Source: Chitinophagales bacterium
Lineage (GTDB): Bacteria; Bacteroidota; Bacteroidia; Chitinophagales; Chitinophagaceae
NCBI GenBank assembly: GCA_026931325.1
Contig: JAIXLO010000014.1
Location: 1-57,633 of the forward strand
Length of the DNA stretch: 57,633 nucleotides
Direction of reading: 5' to 3'
The position numbers and the translations under genes were made by a program. Numbering within the stretch: position 1 is the first letter of the stretch; each line of letters opens with the position of its first letter. The notes beneath the pieces are model-generated. The model did no database searches. It was not told the DNA's origin and saw nothing but the letters and a program-made list of their open reading frames with translations. Shown here piece by piece: positions 9,762-17,786 of the stretch.

Positions 9762-10477
9762 AATCCTAAACTCAATGATTTTAAATATACATTTTTAAAA
9801 CCAATACTTTTCATAACATTCAAAAACATTTCTCCTTCTGGAAATGCTTGTATAGAGTTGTGTAAGTATTGATATGCTTCTTTGTTTTTAGAAAAAAGTT
9901 TGCCAAATTTAGAAGCAATATTATTCATATAAAATTTATACAAACTACTAAATATTGGTTGATGCGGTTTTGAAAATTCCAATATAACCAACTTTCCATT
10001 AGGTTTTAATACACGATAAATTTCTTGTAACCCTAATTCTAAATTCTCAAAATTTCTTACACCAAAAGCTACTGTAACAGCATCAAAATTATTATTTGTA
10101 AAATTGATATTTTCACTATCGCCTTCTTGTAGTTGAATGTATTGCTGTAAATTATTTTTTGCAATTTTCTTTTCTCCTATTGCCAACATATCTTTACTAA
10201 TATCAATACCAATAATTTTATTGGGTTTTATTTGTTTGTATAAAAGTAATGGCATATCAGCAGTGCCTGTTGCAACATCTAATACATTTTGAGGGTTTAA
10301 TTCTCTTAGTTGTTTAATAGCTTTTTTACGCCAACTAATATCAATTCCCATACTTAAAAAACGATTCAAAAAATCGTATCTAAAAGCTATGCTATTAAAC
10401 ATATTGGCAACTTGTTGCTTTTTATTTAGTTGGCTTTGCTTATCAGGTACAATAATATCGTGTGCAAACTTTGTCAT
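9734..10477 (-). CDS. ubiE: Demethylmenaquinone methyltransferase UbiE/MenG
   Basis: A class I SAM methyltransferase of 247 residues that makes menaquinone from demethylmenaquinone, the last step for the respiratory quinone of Bacteroidota. Visible family motifs: MFNSIAFRYDFLNRFLSMGID, LDVATGTADMP (SAM loop), GIDISKDMLAIGEKK, AVTVAFGVRNFENLELGL, and the C-terminal region ending TIYCGNK. It overlaps porT by 28 bases, so the two are probably translationally coupled. A -7-like box (TATCTTCG, minus, 10493-10500) lies 15 nt upstream. Confidence 0.95.
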   Translation of the reverse strand: MTKFAHDIIVPDKQSQLNKKQQVANMFNSIAFRYDFLNRFLSMGIDISWRKKAIKQLRELNPQNVLDVATGTADMPLLLYKQIKPNKIIGIDISKDMLAIGEKKIAKNNLQQYIQLQEGDSENINFTNNNFDAVTVAFGVRNFENLELGLQEIYRVLKPNGKLVILEFSKPHQPIFSSLYKFYMNNIASKFGKLFSKNKEAYQYLHNSIQAFPEGEMFLNVMKSIGFKNVYLKSLSLGLCTIYCGNK

Positions 10478-10556
10478 ATTTCAATAGAGTTGCGAAGATA
10501 AGTGTATGTAATGTTAATTAACCCCTACAATAAAACCTTAATAAATTATTAAACAA

Positions 10557-10564
10557 TATTTTTG
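10557..10564 (+). promoter_or_regulatory. -7 promoter box of the rlpA-like gene
   Basis: TATTTTTG fits the Bacteroidota -7 consensus TAnnTTTG. Exactly four bases separate it from the ATG at 10569, so the transcript would start at or within a base or two of the start codon. No good -33 TTTG is seen at the expected distance. Confidence 0.5.
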
Positions 10565-10568
10565 CATT

Positions 10569-10931
10569 ATGAAAAAAGAGATATTGCTTTTTGTTGTAAT
10601 AGCATTTATACTTTCAAGTTGTGGTAAATATGTAACTAAAACTGGTAAAGCTTCATTTTATTCTGATAAATATGCAGGAAGAAAAACAGCCAATGGCGAA
10701 ATATATCAACCAAATGAATACACTGCAGCTCATAAAAAATTACCATTTGGAACTAAGGTAAAAGTTATCAACTTAGAAAATAATAAAACAGTAAATGTTA
10801 GAATAAATGATAGAGGACCTTTTGTTGCTGGAAGAATTATAGACCTTAGTAAAGTTGCAGCAAAAGATTTAGGAATGTTAAATGCCGGTGTAGTAAAAGT
10901 GAAAATAAAATATAAAAGAAAGAACAAATAG
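10569..10931 (+). CDS. RlpA-like double-psi beta-barrel lipoprotein
   Basis: 120 residues. An N-terminal lipoprotein signal has its lipobox at LSSC (C18). The double-psi beta-barrel domain carries the RlpA hallmarks TGKASFYSDKYAGRKTANGE, LPFGTKVKV, and the segment VRINDRGPFVAGRIIDLS. RlpA proteins bind or cleave peptidoglycan denuded of stem peptides at the division septum. This one lacks a SPOR domain, so it is a minimal version. It is followed after 20 bases by comB, which has its own -7-like box. Confidence 0.88.
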   Translation: MKKEILLFVVIAFILSSCGKYVTKTGKASFYSDKYAGRKTANGEIYQPNEYTAAHKKLPFGTKVKVINLENNKTVNVRINDRGPFVAGRIIDLSKVAAKDLGMLNAGVVKVKIKYKRKNK

Positions 10932-10939
10932 TGCCATAG

Positions 10940-10947
10940 TATATTTG
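10940..10947 (+). promoter_or_regulatory. -7 promoter box of the comB gene
   Basis: TATATTTG matches TAnnTTTG and ends four bases before the ATG at 10952, the same spacing as for rlpA and the Crp/Fnr gene. It lies within the 20-base rlpA-comB gap, which suggests comB can be transcribed on its own from a leaderless start. Confidence 0.45.
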
Positions 10948-10951
10948 CAAA

Positions 10952-11683
10952 ATGAGTAAACCCTTTTTATACACTATTCTATCTCCAGAGCTTTTAAATA
11001 TTTATGATATAAAAGATAGTATTGTTGTTATAATAGATGTTTTCAGAGCAACATCAACTATTGCTACTGCTTTGTATAATGGTGCAGAAAAAATAATTCC
11101 TGTAGATAGTGTTGACAAATGTATTGCTATTGGCAAGCAAACACCTAATAGTATTACAGCAGGCGAAAGAGATGGAAAAATAATTGAAGGCTTAGAATAT
11201 GGTAATAGTCCAACAGATTACCCAAGAAGTTTTATAGAAGGAAAAACGCTTGTATTAACTACAACCAATGGTACTAAGCTTTTGCACATGGCTTTAAATA
11301 ATGGAGCTAAAGAAATTATTACAGGTTCTTTTCCTAATTTAAATGCAGTATGTAGTTTTCTATCAAAGCAAAATAAAAATGTGTTTTTGGGGTGTAGTGC
11401 TTGGAAAAATAGAGTAAACTTAGAAGATACTTTATTTGCAGGTGCAGTAATTCATCAAATAAAAAAACATTTTACAGTTCATTGCGATAGTAGCTTAATG
11501 GCTGAACAAATGTATGCTTTGCATAAAAAAGACTTGTATGCTTTTGCTCGTTTAACAACTCATTGGCACAGACTAAGTCAATATGGTTTAGAAAAAGATT
11601 TAGAATTTTGTGTTACAGAAAATGTTGCCAACGTATTACCTCAATATAAAAATGGAAGCTTAATATCTTCAACCAATTTTTAA
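10952..11683 (+). CDS. comB: 2-phosphosulfolactate phosphatase family protein (ComB)
   Basis: 243 residues, full length for ComB. Family segments visible include VVIIDVFRATSTIATAL, AGERDGKIIEGLEYGNSPTDY, LVLTTTNGTKLLH and NVFLGCSAWKNRVNLEDTLFAGA. Founding members hydrolyse 2-phosphosulfolactate in coenzyme M synthesis in methanogens. Bacteroidota do not make coenzyme M; members may serve sulfolipid (sulfonate) synthesis or an unknown phosphatase role, so the exact substrate is open. The gene sits 9 bases before the carbonic anhydrase gene and is probably co-transcribed with it. Confidence 0.88.
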   Translation: MSKPFLYTILSPELLNIYDIKDSIVVIIDVFRATSTIATALYNGAEKIIPVDSVDKCIAIGKQTPNSITAGERDGKIIEGLEYGNSPTDYPRSFIEGKTLVLTTTNGTKLLHMALNNGAKEIITGSFPNLNAVCSFLSKQNKNVFLGCSAWKNRVNLEDTLFAGAVIHQIKKHFTVHCDSSLMAEQMYALHKKDLYAFARLTTHWHRLSQYGLEKDLEFCVTENVANVLPQYKNGSLISSTNF

Positions 11684-11692
11684 AAAAAATTT

Positions 11693-12226
11693 ATGGCTTT
11701 TATACTACCTGTATTAGATAAAAAACCTCAAATAGGAAACAACTGTTTTATTGCTCCAAATGCAACAATAGTAGGAGATGTAATGATGGGAGATGAATGT
11801 AGTGTTTGGTTTAATGCAGTTATAAGAGGCGATGTACATTATATAAAAATGGGCAATAAAGTAAACATACAAGATGGAGCAGTTATACATTGCACTTATC
11901 AAAAAAATCCTACCAATATTGGTAATAATGTTTCTATTGGTCATAATGCTATTGTACATGGCTGCACTATACACGATAATGTTTTAATTGGTATGGGTGC
12001 TATTGTAATGGATAAATGTGTTGTGCATAGCAATAGTATCATTGCAGCAGGTGCTGTAGTTTTAGAAGGCACAATAGTAGAAGAAGGAAGTATTTATGCT
12101 GGTGTACCTGCAAAAAAAGTAAAAGAAATTTCTCAAGAATTAATCAGTGGCGAAATAAACAGAATAGCCAACAATTATATTAAATATGCTTCTTGGTTTA
12201 GCGAATACAATGAAGCAAAAAAATAA
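11693..12226 (+). CDS. Gamma-class carbonic anhydrase family protein
   Basis: A left-handed beta-helix protein of 177 residues built from hexapeptide repeats, ending in an alpha-helical cap. The three zinc-ligand histidines of the gamma family are in place: H66 (DGAVIHCT), H84 and H89 (SIGHNAIVHG). These proteins form trimers and hydrate CO2 or, in some lineages, act in cofactor binding. A strong bidirectional terminator begins at the stop codon. Confidence 0.9.
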   Translation: MAFILPVLDKKPQIGNNCFIAPNATIVGDVMMGDECSVWFNAVIRGDVHYIKMGNKVNIQDGAVIHCTYQKNPTNIGNNVSIGHNAIVHGCTIHDNVLIGMGAIVMDKCVVHSNSIIAAGAVVLEGTIVEEGSIYAGVPAKKVKEISQELISGEINRIANNYIKYASWFSEYNEAKK

Positions 12227-12250
12227 AACCCACATAAGTAGTGGGTTTTT
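12225..12250. terminator. Bidirectional terminator between the carbonic anhydrase and tRNA-Phe genes
   Basis: A perfect 9-bp inverted repeat, AAAACCCAC (12225-12233) and GTGGGTTTT (12241-12249), has a 7-nt loop. It has T-tracts on the plus side and A-tracts on the other side. It overlaps the carbonic anhydrase stop codon and lies 12 bases past the tRNA 3' end, so it can serve both convergent units. Confidence 0.85.
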
Positions 12251-12261
12251 GTTTATAAAAG

Positions 12262-12334
12262 TGGTGTGGGGCGGGATCGAACCGCCGACACAAGGATTTT
12301 CAGTCCTTTGCTCTACCGACTGAGCTACCGCACC
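12262..12334 (-). tRNA. tRNA-Phe (anticodon GAA)
   Basis: The minus strand folds as a 73-nt cloverleaf: acceptor GGTGCGG, D-arm GCTC..GAGC, anticodon arm AAGGA-CTGAAAA-TCCTT (anticodon GAA), variable GTGTC, T-arm GGCGG-TTCGATC-CCGCC, acceptor 3' strand CCACACC, discriminator A. CCA is not encoded. The fifth acceptor pair is C5-A68, a mismatch: CCGCACC would be fully complementary. All other stems pair. A canonical Bacteroidota promoter lies just upstream. Confidence 0.95.
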
Positions 12335-12354
12335 ATCCTTATCTTATCGGGCTG

Positions 12355-12384
12355 CAAATATAGTGGCAAATCATAATTTTCAAA
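12355..12384 (-). promoter_or_regulatory. Promoter of tRNA-Phe
   Basis: On the minus strand the order is TTTG (plus 12381-12384 reads CAAA), 18 nt, then TATATTTG (plus 12355-12362). This fits the Bacteroidota sigma consensus TTTG-N18/19-TAnnTTTG. The mature tRNA starts 20 bases downstream, as expected for a short 5' leader. Confidence 0.75.
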
Positions 12385-12464
12385 AAGTTTTTCTAAAATG
12401 TAATTTAAAAACAGATGCAGCTTTTAATTATTGATGTTTTATTTTTAAAATATCATTTTATAAA

Positions 12465-12501
12465 AAAAGAAAGCTATAATATTTAATTACAACTTTCTTT
12501 T
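12465..12501 (-). terminator. Probable terminator of the tyrosine phenol-lyase gene
   Basis: AAAAGAAAG (12465-12473) and CTTTCTTTT (12493-12501) are perfectly complementary 9-mers with a 19-nt loop. It sits 39 bases beyond the tpl stop codon. The stem is AT-rich and the loop long, so it is weaker than the other terminators in the window. Confidence 0.45.
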
Positions 12502-12539
12502 ACTTATGTTAATTTAAAATTTGATTATGTAAGTATTAA

Positions 12540-13934
<1,395 letters not shown>

Positions 13935-13942
13935 TTAAGGTG

Positions 13943-13950
13943 CAAAAGTA
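13943..13950 (-). promoter_or_regulatory. -7 promoter box of tpl
   Basis: TACTTTTG on the minus strand matches TAnnTTTG and lies 20 bases before the tpl ATG, a spacing also seen for atpB, mutL and the Fsr-like gene. No clear -33 TTTG is found 18-19 nt upstream. Confidence 0.45.
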
Positions 13951-13977
13951 CCTTTTTGTATTAAATTTAAAACATGA

Positions 13978-14007
13978 TTTCAGTCATGCGATAAAATACT
14001 ACATTTG
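13978..14007 (+). promoter_or_regulatory. Promoter of tnaA
   Basis: TTTC (13978-13981), 18 nt, then TACATTTG (14000-14007), an exact -7 match with one mismatch in the -33 box. The inferred leader is about 37-40 nt. I see no tnaC-like leader peptide in it, so the attenuation known from enteric tna operons is not supported here. Confidence 0.55.
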
Positions 14008-14048
14008 CTCTACTTGCAATGTTTTTTTACACTTTAAAATAAATCAAT

Positions 14049-15425
14049 ATGTCATTTAACAATTTCATCGAACCGTTTAAAATAAAATCTGTTGAGCCAT
14101 TATTTATGACTACAGTAGAACAACGTGAAAAATATATAAAAGAAGCACACTATAATCCATTTTTACTACACTCTCGTCATGTAATGATAGATTTTTTGAC
14201 TGATAGTGGAACCTCAGCAATGAGTAGTGAACAATGGGCAGGCATAATGCGTGGAGATGAATCTTATGCAGGAGCACAAAGCTGGGAAAGACTTGAAGCT
14301 GAATTAAAGGATTTAACTGGATATCCTTATGTTATTCCAACTCATCAGGGTCGTGCAGCTGAACGTATTTTATATGGTTATCTTGGAGGAAAAGGAAAAA
14401 CATTTATCAGCAATACTCACTTTGATACAACCCGTGCTAACATTGAATTTAGTGGAGCAAAAGCAATTGACATTCCTTGTATAGAGGCAGAGAATCATGA
14501 ATCTGATTATCCTTTTAAAGGTAATATGGATGTGGCCAAATTAGATGAGTTAATTACTAAATATGGTGTAAATAATATTGGAGCAGTTATTCTGACTGTT
14601 ACAAATAATACAGGAGGAGGCCAACCTGTAAGTATGGAAAATGCAAAGGCTGTTGCTGAAGTTTGTAAAAAACATAAAGTTTTATTTATTATAGATTGTT
14701 GCAGAATTGCAGAGAATGCTTATTTCATTAAAAAGAAAGAAAAAGGATTTGAAAATAAAACATACAGACAAATAGCACAAGAAATGTTTGCATTAGCAGA
14801 TGGTTGTGCAATGAGTGCAAAGAAAGATGCCTTAGTAAATATGGGCGGCTTTCTTGCATTAAAAAATGAAGAATTAGCAACTGCTTGCACCAATCTATTA
14901 ATTATAACAGAAGGCTTTGCAACTTATGGGGGTTTATCTGGTAGAGATATGGAAGCCATTGCAATTGGGTTAAGAGAAGTTTTTGAAGATGATTATTTAG
15001 AATATCGCATCATGAGTACAACATATCTTGGAGAGCAAATTAAAGCTAAAGGTGTACCTGTATTGTATCCTATAGGTGGTCATGCTGTATATGTAGATGC
15101 TGGTGCTTTATATCCTCATATTCCTGCACATGAATATCCTGGACAAACATTAGTGTGTGAGTTATATAAATTAGGCGGTATTCGTGCAGTAGAAATTGGT
15201 TCTGTTATGTTTGGTAAATATGATGAAAATGGAAAATTAATCCCATCTCCAATGGAGCTTGTTCGTTTAGCAATACCTCGTAGAGTTTATACAAAAAGTC
15301 ATTTTGATTATGTGGTAGAAGTATTTGATAAAATTGTTCAAAATAAGGCAACAACTAAAGGAGTAAAAATTGTTAAAGAACCAAAATTCTTAAGACACTT
15401 TACTGCTCATTTTGAAATACTATAA
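14049..15425 (+). CDS. tnaA: Tryptophanase (tryptophan indole-lyase)
   Basis: A paralogue of the divergent neighbour, 458 residues. It splits tryptophan into indole, pyruvate and ammonia using PLP. PLP lysine is in AMSAKKDALVNMGG (K258/K259). The substrate-pocket positions follow tryptophanase, not TPL: D126 in HFDTTRAN (Thr in TPL), I383 in RAVEIGS (Arg in TPL) and H450 in FLRHFTAHF (Phe in TPL). The start has the family pattern EPFKIKSVEP. It leads a run of same-strand genes (thioesterase after 31 bases, U32 protein, ferredoxin), although a functional link to those is not obvious. Confidence 0.88.
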   Translation: MSFNNFIEPFKIKSVEPLFMTTVEQREKYIKEAHYNPFLLHSRHVMIDFLTDSGTSAMSSEQWAGIMRGDESYAGAQSWERLEAELKDLTGYPYVIPTHQGRAAERILYGYLGGKGKTFISNTHFDTTRANIEFSGAKAIDIPCIEAENHESDYPFKGNMDVAKLDELITKYGVNNIGAVILTVTNNTGGGQPVSMENAKAVAEVCKKHKVLFIIDCCRIAENAYFIKKKEKGFENKTYRQIAQEMFALADGCAMSAKKDALVNMGGFLALKNEELATACTNLLIITEGFATYGGLSGRDMEAIAIGLREVFEDDYLEYRIMSTTYLGEQIKAKGVPVLYPIGGHAVYVDAGALYPHIPAHEYPGQTLVCELYKLGGIRAVEIGSVMFGKYDENGKLIPSPMELVRLAIPRRVYTKSHFDYVVEVFDKIVQNKATTKGVKIVKEPKFLRHFTAHFEIL

Positions 15426-15456
15426 AAAATATCATTCAGAAAAAATATAGAAAAAA

Positions 15457-15933
15457 ATGAAAACTAATAAACTAAAAAGTAAAACAACTTCTTTTTCAGA
15501 AACTATTAAAACGGAAGTTATATGCCCAAACGATACAAATCCTATGGGAATTTTACAAGGAGGAAAATTAGTTCAATGGATGGATATTGCAGCTGCTGTT
15601 TGTGCACAAACACATTCAGATGGGATTTGTGTTACTGCATCTATCGGTACAGTTCGTTTTTTTCGTTCAGCAAAAGTTGGAAATATTCTTACTATAAAAG
15701 CAAAAATTACTAGAGCATTTAATACATCAATGGAAATAATGGTAGAAGCTTCAGTTCGAGATATTTTTGGTAATGAACCTCAACCTTTAAGTCAAGCTTA
15801 TTTTACCTTTGTAGCAATAGATGATAAAGCAAAAAAACGTGTTATTCCTCAAATTGCTTTAGTGAGTGAAGAAGATAGAAGAAATTATGAGCTTGCTGGA
15901 AAAAGAAGAGAAAATGATGTTATAAAACAATGA
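15457..15933 (+). CDS. Acyl-CoA thioesterase, hotdog fold (YciA/BACH type)
   Basis: 158 residues with one hotdog domain. The conserved segment NDTNPMGILQGGKLVQWMDIAAA carries the catalytic-type Asn/Asp and the helix start, followed by VTASIGTVRFFRSAKVG. Family members hydrolyse short- to long-chain acyl-CoA as hexamers in the cytoplasm. The stop overlaps the start of the U32 gene (ATGA, 4 bases), implying translational coupling. Confidence 0.88.
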   Translation: MKTNKLKSKTTSFSETIKTEVICPNDTNPMGILQGGKLVQWMDIAAAVCAQTHSDGICVTASIGTVRFFRSAKVGNILTIKAKITRAFNTSMEIMVEASVRDIFGNEPQPLSQAYFTFVAIDDKAKKRVIPQIALVSEEDRRNYELAGKRRENDVIKQ

Positions 15934-17162
15934 AAAAGATTGAATTATTAGCACCTGTTGGCTCTTTTGAAAACCTAATGGCTGCAATTAATGCTGGTGC
16001 AGATGCAGTATATTTTGGTGTAGAGCAATTAAATATGAGAGCCAAATCTATCAACTCTTTTAAAATAGAAGATTTGAAAGAGATAAGTTTGTTGTGTAAA
16101 AAGCATGGCGTAAAAACTTGCCTTACGCTTAATACAGTAATGTATGATTATGATATGCAGTTGATAAAAAATATTTTATTAGCTGTAAAAGAAAATAATA
16201 TTGATGCAGTAATTGCCGCTGATTTTGCAGTAATTGAAATGTGTCGTTCCATGCAAATTCCTTTGCACATTTCAACACAAGCTAATGTAAGTAATATAGA
16301 AGCCGCTAAATTTTTTGCTCCTTTTTCTGATGTTATTGTTTTAGCAAGAGAACTAAGTTTAAAGCAAGTAAAAAATATAACTTCTACTATAGAAAGAGAA
16401 AATATATTAGGCGTTTCTGGAGAAAAATTAAAAATTGAAGTCTTTGCTCATGGTGCTTTATGTATGGCTGTTTCAGGAAAATGTTATTTGAGTTTGCACG
16501 AACAAAATGCATCTGCTAATAGGGGAGCTTGTACACAAAATTGTCGTCGCCCATACAAAGTAATTGACCTTGAAACTGGTAATGAATTAGAAGTAGATAA
16601 TGAGTACATTATGTCGCCAAAAGATTTATGTACTATTAATATTTTGGATGAATTGATTGATGCTGGAATTGATATTTTAAAAATAGAAGGAAGAGGTAAG
16701 AGTGCAGATTATGTTTATACTGTAACCAAATGTTATAGAGAAGCTTTACAAGCAATAGAAGAAGGAACCTATACAGAAGAAAAAATTGAAGGTTGGATGA
16801 AAAGGCTTGAAACTGTTTATAACAGAGGGTTTTGGGAAGGTTATTATCTTGGAAAAAAATTAGGAGAGTGGACCAAAAACCCTGGTTCTGCTGCTACAAA
16901 AAAGAAAATTTATATTGGCAAAAGCACCAACTTTTTTTCAAAATCAAATATTGCAGAATTTGAAATTGAAACCAATCAATTAAAATATGGAGATGAAATT
17001 TTAATTATTGGAAAAAATTTTGGTGTAGAACAATTTACCTTGAATGAATTTCGTGTAAATGGAGATGAAATAAATGAAGCTAAAAGAGGAGATTTAATTA
17101 CGTTTCCTTTTAAACATAAAACAATTGGTACAGATAAACTTTATAAATTAGTTTCAAATTAA
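15930..17162 (+). CDS. U32 family protein, TrhP-like (tRNA uridine hydroxylation)
   Basis: 410 residues. An N-terminal TIM-barrel region begins KIELLAPVGSFENLMAAINAGADAVYFG. The U32 signature lies in FAHGALCMAVSGKCYLS and NRGACTQNCRRPY, with several cysteines suited to an Fe-S site (CMAVSGKC, CTQNC). Proteins of this length are the YegQ/TrhP group, which make 5-hydroxyuridine at tRNA position 34; older annotation calls them collagenase-like peptidases. A [4Fe-4S] ferredoxin gene starts 1 base after the stop, which fits an enzyme needing electron or cluster supply. Confidence 0.85.
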   Translation: MKKIELLAPVGSFENLMAAINAGADAVYFGVEQLNMRAKSINSFKIEDLKEISLLCKKHGVKTCLTLNTVMYDYDMQLIKNILLAVKENNIDAVIAADFAVIEMCRSMQIPLHISTQANVSNIEAAKFFAPFSDVIVLARELSLKQVKNITSTIERENILGVSGEKLKIEVFAHGALCMAVSGKCYLSLHEQNASANRGACTQNCRRPYKVIDLETGNELEVDNEYIMSPKDLCTINILDELIDAGIDILKIEGRGKSADYVYTVTKCYREALQAIEEGTYTEEKIEGWMKRLETVYNRGFWEGYYLGKKLGEWTKNPGSAATKKKIYIGKSTNFFSKSNIAEFEIETNQLKYGDEILIIGKNFGVEQFTLNEFRVNGDEINEAKRGDLITFPFKHKTIGTDKLYKLVSN

Positions 17163-17163
17163 G

Positions 17164-17385
17164 ATGCCTAAAATCATTCATTATAGAGATAAATGTATTG
17201 GTTGTGGCATTTGTTATGAAATGCAACCTGAGTTTTGGCGAATGTCAAAAAAAGATGGAAAAGCTACTTTATTAAAAGCCTCACATAAAAAAGGTATTTA
17301 TATACTTGATATTAATGAAAGAGATAGAGAAGAATCTATTAAAGTTGCAGATGCTTGTCCTGCCAAAGTAATTAAGGTAAACTAA
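17164..17385 (+). CDS. Small [4Fe-4S] ferredoxin
   Basis: 73 residues. It has one cluster-binding set, C11, C14, C17 (CIGCGIC) and C65 before Pro (ACPAKVI). A second CxxCxxC motif is absent, so one [4Fe-4S] cluster is expected. It lies 1 base after the U32 gene and is probably its partner. No reductase is nearby. It ends the run that starts at tnaA. Confidence 0.85.
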   Translation: MPKIIHYRDKCIGCGICYEMQPEFWRMSKKDGKATLLKASHKKGIYILDINERDREESIKVADACPAKVIKVN

Positions 17386-17655
17386 AACTTTCCTTCTTTA
17401 AATGGGTAGAGTAGTTAGAGAAAAACTAAAAACTAAAACGTGTATAGGCCTATGAAAAGGTTATAGTTTACACATCTTCCCTTGCCTAACACACAAAAGC
17501 TAATGATGAGAAGACAAAGTTTAGTTTGTATTTTTTAGTTTTTAGGATAACGCTTTTAAAATTTCAGACTTTCATTTAACTACTTCTACCACCTTCAAAT
17601 AAGGAAGCTTCAAAAGTTCATCTATTGCTTTTAAAAATTATTACCCAAATCCTAT

Positions 17656-17685
17656 TTTGCTATTCTATTTTTAATATTACTTTTG
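17656..17685 (+). promoter_or_regulatory. Promoter of pyrG
   Basis: TTTG (17656-17659), 18 nt, then TACTTTTG (17678-17685): both boxes match the Bacteroidota consensus at the same spacing as the tRNA-Phe promoter. The inferred start near 17689 gives a leader of about 95-100 nt that contains the hairpin at 17752-17773. Confidence 0.65.
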
Positions 17686-17751
17686 TACGACCTCTGAAAG
17701 GTTTTTCATTCTATATTTTTTCCAAGGTCAAAACATTATTATTCAAATAAA

Positions 17752-17773
17752 CTTGTTTGGTAAATCAAACAAG
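17752..17773 (+). promoter_or_regulatory. Hairpin in the pyrG leader
   Basis: CTTGTTTG (17752-17759) and CAAACAAG (17766-17773) form a perfect 8-bp stem with a 6-nt loop, ending 13 nt before the ATG at 17787. There is no T-run after it, so it is not a standard terminator. Its position near the ribosome-binding region suggests an effect on translation, but this is inference. Confidence 0.5.
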
Positions 17774-17786
17774 ACAAATTTATTTT

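Larger units (their letters stand above)
17386..17786. other. 400-base intergenic region with a long-range inverted repeat and the pyrG leader
   Basis: No convincing ORF is present. Two 13-nt perfectly complementary blocks, CTAAAAACTAAAA (17426-17438) and TTTTAGTTTTTAG (17533-17545), enclose about 94 nt. That interval contains the palindrome TAGGCCTA (17445-17452), a GTGTA/TACAC pair and a short ACAAA..TTTGT hairpin (17514-17529). It could be an unlisted structured RNA or a 3' UTR structure. The last 130 bases are the pyrG promoter and leader. Confidence 0.5.

Noticed and set aside
14008-14048. TnaC-like leader peptide before tnaA
   Set aside because: No start-stop ORF with a Trp codon is present in this 40-base leader.
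17426-17545. Inverted repeat as an ordinary terminator of the ferredoxin gene
   Set aside because: The loop is over 90 nt and no T-run follows the second arm.
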